NCBI GenBank assembly: GCA_964423615.1
Contig: CAYRFQ010000054.1
Coordinates: 1-45,742 of the forward strand
Source of the DNA: CAYRFQ01 sp964423615
Lineage (GTDB): Bacteria; Planctomycetota; Planctomycetia; Gemmatales; Gemmataceae
Length of the DNA stretch: 45,742 nucleotides
Direction of reading: 5' to 3'
Positions 33,575 to 40,754 of this stretch are shown here, one piece after another; position 1 is the stretch's first letter; every line of letters starts with the position of its first letter. Below the pieces are notes generated by a model that was given only the letters and a program-made list of their open reading frames with translations, was not told where the DNA came from and ran no database searches. The position numbers and the translations under genes are program-made.

Positions 33575-34437
33575 CCCCGATGTCCCTCGAACACCTAACT
33601 CGACTCGTCAAAGACTCGGCGTGGAGAATGCCATTTCATTGCCCCACACCCAAACTCCGTCAAAGCAACCCGCTGAAAGCTCCCTCCCTGGTTGTGGTTC
33701 TCACAAGCTCTACCAGGAACTTGCTTCCTGGTGGCCGCTCCTTTCCTCGCCAAACGATTACGCCGAGGAGGCTGCCTTCTACACGAAAGCCCTTGTGACC
33801 GCCGCTCAAAGATCGTCTCAAACCCTACTGGAACTCGGCAGCGGTGGAGGCAACAACGCATCCCACATGAAGACGCACTTCCAGCTGACGCTAGTAGACA
33901 AGTCTTCCGAGATGCTTGAGGTTAGCCGGATGCTCAACCCCGAATGCGAACACCTCGGGGGCGACATGCGAACGGTCAGGCTTGGCCGCCAGTTCGATTA
34001 CGTTTTCATCCACGATGCCATCAGCTATATGGTGACAGAAGATGACTTACGAAAAGCCATCGAAACCGCTTTCGTCCACTGTCGAGCGGGTGGAGCCGTC
34101 CTCATCGCTCCCGATCACATCCGCGAGAATTTTCGTCCCTCGACTCACCATGGCGGCAACGACGGGCAAGGTCGAAGCCTTCGGTATCTCGAATGGACCT
34201 GGGACCCCGACCCCCACCGATACGACTTATCTGGTCGATTACGCCTATTTGTTACGAGACCACGATGGATCAGTTTGCGTCGTCCACGATAGACACAGCG
34301 AAGGATTGTTTGGGCGTGTAAAATGGCTCGAGCTGCTATCGCAAGTTGGGTTTCGACCAATTAGTATTCCTTTCGATCATTCCGAACTGCAGCCCGGCTC
34401 GCATGAAGTCTTTGTGGGCGCAAAACCAAACTCCTGA
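33558..34437 (+). pseudogene. Class I SAM methyltransferase broken by a one-base insertion in a C-run
   Basis: The frame from GTG 33558 runs to 34292 and holds HKLYQELASWWPLL, LLELGSGGGNNASHMK (SAM site), LTLVDKSSEML, GGDMRTVRLGR and FDYVFIHDAISYM, up to RYLEWTWDPDP. The conserved end continues in the +1 frame: TDTTYLVDYAYLLRDHDG, VVHDRHSEGLFGRVKWLELLSQVGF, ending at 34437. The switch is at CCCCC (34211-34215); removing one C joins the two parts as WDPDP-TDTTYL. It is either a real frameshift mutation, a programmed slip or a sequencing error. The N-terminal 45 residues look unusual, so the true start is uncertain. The substrate is unknown; this is not a DNA methylase type. Confidence 0.75.
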
Positions 34438-34458
34438 ATCACTCCCCGAGGTAACCCA

Positions 34459-34974
34459 TTGAAAATCACGTTGTGCGGAGTTTGTCTCCTGTTGGTGCTC
34501 GGCGGAGTTCGGGTTCTCTAGTCGTACACCCATCCAACATCCGTGGGAAATACTACAGCGAATCAGCCCAAGCCGAAAGTGGTCGAAAAGAAGAAAGCAG
34601 CCAAAGTAGAAGTCTTGGCAAAAAGTACGAAAGGCTGAGATGGAAAACTGCACCCCCAGCATTTCAAAGGGAAGCCCGAGATCACGATTCTCAAAATCAC
34701 CATACCACCAAAGACGAAATTGCCTCTTCACAAACATCCAGCCATCGACGCGGTAGCATAACTGGGCGGACAATTGACCGTTGTCACGGACACCAACGAG
34801 ACACCCCAGCTGAAAGCCGGCGACTCTATCATCGAACTCGTCGAAACATGGCACTACGGTAAAAACGAGGTAAAGGAACCAGCGGTCATCATTGTGTTCT
34901 ACGCTGGCGTGCGCGGCACATCGATCAACGTAACCAAGAGAAATCGGGCACGAGAGAAAGCAACCAAAAAATGA
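34459..34974 (+). pseudogene. Cupin-domain protein with three in-frame stop codons
   Basis: One unbroken frame from TTG 34459 (GAGGT upstream) to TGA 34974 carries a signal-like segment and a cupin fold: KVEVLAKSTKG, KPEITILKITIPPKTKLPLHKHP, GGQLTVVTDTN, LKAGDSIIELVETWHYGKNE, EPAVIIVFYAGVRGT. It is cut by TAG 34519-34521, TGA 34636-34638 and TAA 34759-34761. The TGA falls where Trp (SWDG) is usual in the family. The ligand-like HKH and the late WHYG are kept. Without the stops it would be a normal exported cupin of about 170 residues. It ends 21 bases before the target duplication of the IS4 element. Confidence 0.8.
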
Positions 34975-34995
34975 CGAACTGAGAGAAGAAAAGAG

Positions 34996-35004
34996 GGGTC
35001 GTTG
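34996..35004. repeat. Left target-site duplication of the IS4-family element
   Basis: GGGTCGTTG directly borders the left inverted repeat. The same nine bases occur at 36665-36673 right after the other end, as expected for a duplication made on insertion. Confidence 0.9.
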
Positions 35005-35030
35005 CAATAGTGTTCGGCTCGATTTTTGCT
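35005..35030 (+). repeat. Left inverted repeat of the IS4-family element
   Basis: 26 bases starting CAATAGTG; 25 match the reverse complement of 36639-36664. The single difference is T against G at the 22nd base. Confidence 0.92.
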
Positions 35031-35158
35031 GATTACTGCGTGTCTCATCAGGCACCGTGCGTGGCCACCACGGTCACTTTGTGGAGGGCTTGACTTGTCC
35101 GGTATACTTGGGTGTCAGCTGACGCGGTGGTCAGCCCTTCTTTGGAAAGGACACCCTC

Positions 35159-36349
35159 ATGGCCGCCAAAACCAAACGCCCAATCCACCAACGCGATATC
35201 AAAGGCTTAAAGTATTTTCGGGCTCTCAACCCGCTACTTGATCGCCTCCACGACGATGCCATCGACCGCGATGTCGCCGGTAACCCCAAACTCCATTTCG
35301 ACCAGTATACCGCTCTGCTGCTTTTGTACTTCTTCAACCCCATTCTCACCAGTTTGCGAGGGATTCAACAAGCCAGCACACTCAGCAAAATCCAACACCA
35401 ACTCGGCTGCGAACAAACCTCTCTGGGATCGCTCAGCGAAGCGGCGCGGGTCTTTGATCCCGACTTGCTCCACAACATCATCACCGAATTGGCTGGCCAA
35501 GCCAAGCCGGTGATTCCAGGCAAAGAAGCCCAGGCGTTGAAAGACCTCACCGCAGTTGACGGCACACTGTTACCTGCCTTGCCCAAGATGGCTTGGGCAC
35601 TCTGGGTCGATGACACTCACCGGGCGGCCAAGCTGCATCTGCAATTTGATGTCCTCAAAGGCGTCCCTGTGTGTGCCACCGTGACCGAAGGCAACGGATC
35701 GGAAACCAAACAACTCCGGGGCACCTTACAACCCGACCGATTCTACGTCATCGACCGTGGCTATGCCGAATACCAACTCTTCCAGGACATTGTCGACCGG
35801 TCAAGCCATTTCGTCGGCCGCATCCGCAACAACGCGGTTTGGCAGGTGGTCGAAGAGCGAACGGTATCGGCCGAGGCCAAGGCGGCCGGGGTACTCAGGG
35901 ATCGCATCGTGTGGCTCGGTTGTGCCCAGAGCGAGTCGGTGTTCAAGCAAACGCTTCGCATCGTCGAGGTGGCCACCGGCAAGACCGACTCACAAGGCCG
36001 GCCCGAAGTGTTGCTGTTGGCCACCGACCGGACGGACCTGGAGGCCGAGTTGATCGCCCTGGCCTACAAGTATCGCTGGGCCATCGAGCTGTTTTTCCGC
36101 TGGTTCAAGTGCATCTTGGGGTGTAAACATCTACTCTCGACCAGTCGCAATGGGGTGACCATCGAGGTCTACGTGGCTCTGATCGCCAGCTTGCTCATCA
36201 GCGTGTGGACCGGCAAGAAGCCGACCAAACGCACGTTTGAGATGTTGCAGTTGTACTTCAGCGGCTGGGCGAGCGAGGCCGAACTGTTGGCCCACATCGC
36301 CAAACTTCACCAAGCCAAGAAGACCAAACCAGCCACAGCCAGGCCGTGA
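35159..36349 (+). CDS. IS4-family transposase, intact
   Basis: 396 residues with GGAAAGGACACCCTC before ATG 35159. The DDE triad is visible: Asp134 in LTAVDGTLLPAL, Asp199 in FYVIDRGYAEYQLF, and Glu310 in the IS4 signature YKYRWAIELFFRWFKCILG (Y-x2-R-x3-E-x6-K). The N-terminal part (LNPLLDRLHDDAIDRD, QYTALLLLYFFNPILTSLRGIQQASTL) is the usual DUF4372-like start of IS4 transposases. Length and ends are normal. It cuts and pastes the 1660-bp element by binding its inverted repeats. Codon use looks richer in G and C than its neighbours, in line with a recent arrival. Confidence 0.95.
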   Translation: MAAKTKRPIHQRDIKGLKYFRALNPLLDRLHDDAIDRDVAGNPKLHFDQYTALLLLYFFNPILTSLRGIQQASTLSKIQHQLGCEQTSLGSLSEAARVFDPDLLHNIITELAGQAKPVIPGKEAQALKDLTAVDGTLLPALPKMAWALWVDDTHRAAKLHLQFDVLKGVPVCATVTEGNGSETKQLRGTLQPDRFYVIDRGYAEYQLFQDIVDRSSHFVGRIRNNAVWQVVEERTVSAEAKAAGVLRDRIVWLGCAQSESVFKQTLRIVEVATGKTDSQGRPEVLLLATDRTDLEAELIALAYKYRWAIELFFRWFKCILGCKHLLSTSRNGVTIEVYVALIASLLISVWTGKKPTKRTFEMLQLYFSGWASEAELLAHIAKLHQAKKTKPATARP

Positions 36350-36638
36350 CGCGGTGGCGAACTCCTGCACCTGCCCCGCCCTGATAGGGGACCGTTCGCT
36401 GCTGCGCGGTACTCACCGAAAACGCCTTGACTGCCAGTGATATGTCGGGCTTGACTGCTCCAAGACCTCCTCTCAACGGTTTATTTCGCCCATCCCCCTT
36501 GCTGCGTTCTGGAAATCGTTGCTATCGCTGAGGCGCTAAGCGAGCAACGGCTTGCTCCGCCAACAACCTGCGGCAACGGGTTTTCCAGCTATCAGAACAG
36601 CTTGCTCAACTTCCCCCATTTCGCAACAACAAAATGGG

Positions 36639-36664
36639 AGCACAAATCGAGCCGAACACTATTG
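36639..36664 (-). repeat. Right inverted repeat of the IS4-family element
   Basis: The reverse complement of this stretch begins CAATAGTG and matches the left end at 25 of 26 bases. The element ends at 36664. Confidence 0.92.
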
Positions 36665-36673
36665 GGGTCGTTG
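36665..36673. repeat. Right target-site duplication of the IS4-family element
   Basis: GGGTCGTTG directly follows the right inverted repeat and is identical to 34996-35004. Confidence 0.9.
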
Positions 36674-36716
36674 ACAAACAAATCGACGAATCAAGGATCG
36701 ACCACGAAAGCAATCG

Positions 36717-37415
36717 CTACTCTCGCGACAAAATACAATCAAGAACGTGGCACCCTTTTGCGTGGGTCGTCCCTTCTCGACAATGTTCAAGGATCACCTC
36801 GTTCGAGCACCCGGCTTCTTCAAGAGCATCGGCGAGAACAGGGAGATGACCATAATTCCGCGATTCATCAATCCTCTGAGCAATTTTGACGATGATACCA
36901 CCATTCCAAACCAAACACCTCGGTTCCACATACATGGGCCTAAAGGGATTGCCAACCAGGCAACGAAGCAAACGACTTTGTGCGGATCGGACCCGACGGC
37001 GGACGGCCGCAGGTGGTTCCAACTGGGACAACTTCTCGATCTGAGCCAGCTCGCAAAACGTCGGTCCAAGTCTCATCAAATCCGCATTCGGGACCAACGT
37101 CAACGCGGCCGCGCGAGCCGCGTGATAAGCCTGCATCCTGCCTTGCGACCCTCGAAAATTCGAATCACGAAAAGACAGTTCCGCCGATCGCGCGGCGAGA
37201 CCAACATTTCGCGTTTGGGCATACGACAAGTGGCCATTGGCCAACCGCTCGCCACAATCGACTGCACGCCGACTTCGATCATCAATCAACAAATCCCAAA
37301 CCATCCGAACACACGCACAAACGAATAAGCGAAGTTTCCGATCACTGATTTGGTCCTGGACATAGTCCAACAGGTGGTCAGGATTTTGACAGGCGAACCA
37401 TTTGTCTTCCGTCAT
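36717..37415 (-). CDS. Gemmataceae-type conserved cytosolic protein ('DRKLRLF...GNPFRP...HCR')
   Basis: 232 residues, with AAGGG before ATG 37415. The N-terminus MTEDKWFACQNPDHLLDYVQ leads to DRKLRLFVCACVRMVW (residues 25-40) and RRAVDCGERLANG. The C-terminal part has GNPFRPMYVEP, RNYGHLPVLADALEEAGC, VILEHCRE and GCHVLDCILSRE. I recognise this as a large paralogous family of Gemmata-like planctomycetes without known function. No signal peptide or membrane helix. Usual family copies have GCW where this one has GCH. A decayed relative lies at 23644-24060. The right end of the IS4 element is 52 bases downstream of its stop. Confidence 0.8.
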   Translation of the reverse strand: MTEDKWFACQNPDHLLDYVQDQISDRKLRLFVCACVRMVWDLLIDDRSRRAVDCGERLANGHLSYAQTRNVGLAARSAELSFRDSNFRGSQGRMQAYHAARAAALTLVPNADLMRLGPTFCELAQIEKLSQLEPPAAVRRRVRSAQSRLLRCLVGNPFRPMYVEPRCLVWNGGIIVKIAQRIDESRNYGHLPVLADALEEAGCSNEVILEHCREGTTHAKGCHVLDCILSRE

Positions 37416-38059
37416 TGCGTGGCCCTTCGCCCAACGGGCAATCGGGTGTTTCCGAATCTAACGGCCTCCGTGTGCAAGAACTTACGACTTTGCTGATTTT
37501 ATCGGCGAATGATGTCATCCCAAGACTGAGTCTACGCTTTGGGAGAACTTTTCTGGTAGACTGGCCAGAAAAATCGTAAAGATAGGAAGAAACGGTTGAT
37601 TACGACAACAAATCCGAGAATAATCAGGAGAGAATTCCAAAGAATTTGTAATCCTTTCTTGTTTTGTATGATGACCTAAGTTGTGGATCGACACGGCGTT
37701 CCATTAAAAACGCAGGTTCTCGAGTAATCCCTCTCGAGCTAAGATCACCCAGTGATCCTGCCGGTTCCTAAATCCTTCTGCCCACCCTCAGGCTGCTAGA
37801 CTGCAGCCAAGGTGCCTGCACTCGAGAGAACGACTTGGAACACAATTTCCCCACCCTAAGGGAAGCTGCTTCCCTTTCAAAGGGGAGAGTGCTGGACAAA
37901 CTCCAACTCCATCGCCCCTTGCCAAGGGGAGAGGGCTGGGGTGAGCGGTTCAGGATAGTAAAATCCAAATGGAACGCAGTTTTACAACAACCCAAGAATA
38001 GTTCTTGTTCTTCTAATTGAAGCTGGAGTCGTTGACGAGAACGAGGAAGGATTGGAACC
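37416..38059. other. Intergenic region with short palindromic repeats
   Basis: About 640 bases without a convincing gene; the minus frame at 37768-38241 overlaps the next gene and has no motif. It contains the repeat pair at 37858-37939. The promoters of the divergent genes at 37415 (minus) and 38060 (plus) should lie here. Confidence 0.5.
37858..37939. repeat. Two related palindromic units with AAGGGGAGAG
   Basis: AAGGGAAGC (37858-37866) pairs with GCTTCCCTT (37868-37876). CCCCTT (37915-37920) pairs with AAGGGG (37924-37929). Each is followed by a near-identical tail, AAGGGGAGAGTGCTGG and AAGGGGAGAGGGCTGG. This looks like two copies of a dispersed intergenic repeat. Confidence 0.6.
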
Positions 38060-38839
38060 ATGCAGCCACAATATCCCTTTTGCAATTTCCTGCTTGGTGT
38101 GATCTTGACTGGATCGGGGCTCTGTGGAACTGCAGACGTTGCGATCGGACAGGATGAGCCACTGAAACGCAAACCCCAATCCAAACCGCAAAAAGCCGTT
38201 GTCTTCGAAGCTAAAGACAAGATCAAGGTCAACGCCCACACCTTCGAACTAAAACCTGGAAAACTTTATTACGTGTTTGCCCGTGCCAAGGAATTTTATC
38301 CGTTGTTCCGTGTGGAGACGAAAAAAGGAGAACTTGTTGGGCTCAGCCGCAGTTATAGCCAGCTGGGTCAGAAACCACAGCAAACGTTTTTGGTCGTCGA
38401 AGGCTCCAACATCGGTCCCTATCAAGTCGTCATCACAGCCCCGTTCGGAGGGGCGTTAACTTCCCGAGACCTGAGCTACTCAATCCTCGTCCAAGAAGCA
38501 CCCAATCCGATCTTTCATTTCAAAGGCCAACTCACCAAAACCGACGATACATATCGGTTCCGGAAAGGTGCGTTTTACAAAGTTCACAAACTGAAATTGA
38601 AGAAGGGAACGACGTACAACATCGCGATGGAATCTGAAAAAATGGACGGGGTGGTCTTTTTGGAAGATCCAAACGGTCGCTTCATCAGAAGGAGTCTTGG
38701 CAAGACAAAGCGATCTCAGATTGTCTACAGGGTTCGTGTCGACGGAACTTATCGTGTAGTCGCCACGACCTCATTACCGAACCAAGTCGGCCACTACCAA
38801 ATTGTCGTCCGATCGATACTTCTCACTTCGAAAAAATGA
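38060..38839 (+). CDS. Secreted protein with two PPC-like beta domains
   Basis: 259 residues, with AAGGA nine bases before ATG 38060. A signal peptide ends near DVAIGQD. Two related beta-rich units follow: residues 55-150 (FELKPGKLYYVFARAKEF..., GPYQVVITAPFG) and 160-255 (DTYRFRKGAFYKVHKLKLKKGTTYNIAMESEKMDGVVFLEDPNGRFI..., GTYRVVATTSLPNQVGHYQIVVR). The second has the DxY.F...aG..Y.i.l.s..fD..l.L.d..G pattern of bacterial pre-peptidase C-terminal (PPC) domains. There is no catalytic part, so it may be a stand-alone binding or stabilising protein outside the cell. Confidence 0.75.
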   Translation: MQPQYPFCNFLLGVILTGSGLCGTADVAIGQDEPLKRKPQSKPQKAVVFEAKDKIKVNAHTFELKPGKLYYVFARAKEFYPLFRVETKKGELVGLSRSYSQLGQKPQQTFLVVEGSNIGPYQVVITAPFGGALTSRDLSYSILVQEAPNPIFHFKGQLTKTDDTYRFRKGAFYKVHKLKLKKGTTYNIAMESEKMDGVVFLEDPNGRFIRRSLGKTKRSQIVYRVRVDGTYRVVATTSLPNQVGHYQIVVRSILLTSKK

Positions 38840-38959
38840 CTTTGGCGACCGCGGAGTATTAACACCCAGGAAGGGCACAAAGACACCGACTCCAATTGGA
38901 AATGGCTCCGCAACGGATCGATGTCTTTGTGATGGCTATTAAGCCTGATGTAAATAGCC

Positions 38960-40339
38960 TTAGCTCGGCAAACGCCAGGGGGCTCGCATCGGACGGGTCA
39001 ACAGGGCATTGGCTTGGTCGTTGCCGGTAAATTGCTCCCGTGCCGGATCCCACTGGAACCGACCACCAAGGCGAAGAGCAATCGTACCAAGATGACACAC
39101 ACTCACGGATCGATGGCCGACTTCGACGTTACAGATCGGTTGTTGTCGGTCGCGAATGCAGTTGATCCAGTCCTGGAGATGGCCGGTATTTCGCGGGAGG
39201 CGCACAGCATCACGTGGTAGTTCGGCGTTCAACAACGCAGGATCACTCGCCTGAATTCCGCTTCGGCTAACGAAAATCCATTTGCCCGCTTCCCCTTCGA
39301 ACAGAACCCCGTTGTTCGCTCGAACCATCCGACCGCGGCGTCGGAACGTGATATTATTCATCGGTGCAGTGGCATCGTCGTGCATGCATTTGACGACCGT
39401 TCGGTTGTCTCCTTCGCCGTAAGTAAAATGAACCTCGAAACGCTCGTGACAGTTGTAACAGTTGCGTCCGGGGTTCGGCGGGGTTGCAGAAATCTTTTCG
39501 ACCATGTTTGGTCCACTGCCGTCTTTGTTCAACGCCCACTGAGCGATGTCGTTGTGGTGGGCCCCCCAGTCGGTCATCTTGCCGCCAGAATAGTCGTACC
39601 ACCATCGAAATTCATAGTGACATCGTTTTTCGACATAAGGAACTCGGGGACACGGACCAAGCCAGAAGTCCCAATCCAAACCTTCGGGTACCCGTGCGAC
39701 AGGGAACGGACCGCCCTGGGGATTGGTCCCGATCAGTGTCCGAATCGTGCTGACATGGCCGATTCGCCCGTTCCGTACGAGCTCAGCGGCCAATCGAAAG
39801 TTACCTCGGTATTCGCTGCGTTGTTGACTGCCAGTTTGCAAAATTTTTCGGGTCTCGCGACTGACGTTGACCATGTGCTTGCCTTCATCCAGGAAGAGCG
39901 TCAACGGTTTTTCGCAGTAAACATCTTTGCCGGCTTTCATTGCGGCGATGGATGTTAATGCATGCCAATGCTCCGGAGTCGCGATGATGACGGCATCGAT
40001 ATCGTCGCGAGCTACCAGTTCCCGGAAATCCGAAAATTGGCGGCAGTTGTTCCCAATCCTTCGGGCCGTTTCTCGAGTTCGGCGAGCATCGACATCGCAT
40101 GTCGCCACGACCTGCAAGTTTTGATTTCGCAAAGCTCCGCCAAGCAACTGGTTTCCTCGTGATCCGCTACCAATTAGCCCGACGGTGATTTTCTCATTAG
40201 CGGCCGGTCGGCGCTGGGCAAGTTGCTCCTCGGCGAAAGCAACTTGTTCACGGGCAAACCATGCTGGCAATCCAGTAGCTGTCATGGCTGCGACACTTTG
40301 AGCCAAAAATCCACGACGGGAGAGGTTTCCTCGTTCCAT
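38960..40339 (-). CDS. Tat-exported Gfo/Idh/MocA family oxidoreductase
   Basis: 459 residues with GGAG six bases before ATG 40339. A twin-arginine leader (LSRRGFLAQSVAAMTATGLPAWFA) is followed by the NAD(P)-binding strand ITVGLIGSGSRGNQLL. CDVDARR, DAVIIATPEHWHALTSIAAMKAGKDVYCEKPL (the conserved EKP Lys) and a C-terminal beta-sheet domain complete the family layout. A WWYDYSGGKMTDWGAHHNDIAQWAL segment is typical of planctomycete members. It probably oxidises or rearranges a sugar derivative outside the cytoplasm with a tightly bound cofactor; the substrate is unknown. Family length is normal (430-460). Confidence 0.93.
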   Translation of the reverse strand: MERGNLSRRGFLAQSVAAMTATGLPAWFAREQVAFAEEQLAQRRPAANEKITVGLIGSGSRGNQLLGGALRNQNLQVVATCDVDARRTRETARRIGNNCRQFSDFRELVARDDIDAVIIATPEHWHALTSIAAMKAGKDVYCEKPLTLFLDEGKHMVNVSRETRKILQTGSQQRSEYRGNFRLAAELVRNGRIGHVSTIRTLIGTNPQGGPFPVARVPEGLDWDFWLGPCPRVPYVEKRCHYEFRWWYDYSGGKMTDWGAHHNDIAQWALNKDGSGPNMVEKISATPPNPGRNCYNCHERFEVHFTYGEGDNRTVVKCMHDDATAPMNNITFRRRGRMVRANNGVLFEGEAGKWIFVSRSGIQASDPALLNAELPRDAVRLPRNTGHLQDWINCIRDRQQPICNVEVGHRSVSVCHLGTIALRLGGRFQWDPAREQFTGNDQANALLTRPMRAPWRLPS

Positions 40340-40754
40340 ATCTCACTCCAAACTGATTAAAGTTTGTTCATATCCCATACCACTTGATCGTAGATGGACC
40401 CGGATTCAGAAGCAACGAGAAAAGGAAAAGAAAGCCGGAAGAGTTGAGAGAGCATAGGCCGAAGTCAAAAATCTACCACAAAGAGTTTGCGAACTCCCAG
40501 CTTACATCCCCTCTACTCGGTGTACTTGGGGTGATGAGTGTCGCGCTTTGGATTTTCGGCACCGAAGGTGCGCTAGAACCTAGCAGTGTGTGTTAACCCA
40601 AGGAACGAAAGAACCAGCACAAACGCGACACCTATTCATCCGACCGCGCAGTCGGTAGAAAGATTGAAGAACTGGAAGGATCGAGACGGAGGGTTACTGT
40701 CTCTCCAGAAGAACTTTGAAGCTCCAAAAACTCAGGATTTCCAATGACCGCGGC
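40340..40754. other. Intergenic region, no gene seen
   Basis: 415 bases between two minus-strand genes. A 70-codon plus frame at 40384-40596 has no ribosome site or motif. The promoter of the Gfo/Idh gene should lie at the left. Confidence 0.5.

Larger units (their letters stand above)
35005..36664 (+). mobile_element. Complete IS4-family insertion sequence, 1660 bp
   Basis: The ends are 26-bp inverted repeats (35005-35030 and 36639-36664) with one mismatch, both starting CAATAGTGTTCGGCTCG when read inward. A 9-bp direct duplication lies outside. One full-length transposase gene is inside, plus about 315 non-coding bases at the right. That stretch contains an imperfect stem (CTGGAAATCGTTGC near 36510 against GCAACGGGTTTTCCAG near 36570). 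Good ends, target duplication and intact gene suggest a recent insertion. Whether it matches a named IS could not be checked. Confidence 0.95.

Noticed and set aside
33068..34437. Nuclease plus methyltransferase as a restriction-modification pair
   Set aside because: The methyltransferase has a small-molecule class I layout (GSGGGNNASH, HDAISYM) with no DNA-methylase NPPY/DPPY motif, and the nuclease fold has lost its Glu.
34336..35055. 239-codon minus-strand open frame
   Set aside because: It covers the antisense of the methyltransferase end and cupin pseudogene and runs into the IS4 left end, so it cannot be an old gene.
35090..35108. TTGACT and TATACT as a promoter of the transposase
   Set aside because: The boxes are only seven bases apart, far below the usual 16-18.
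37670..37780. Possible tRNA or structured RNA
   Set aside because: Short complementary pieces occur, but no cloverleaf, no TTCGA arm and no CCA-like end could be drawn.
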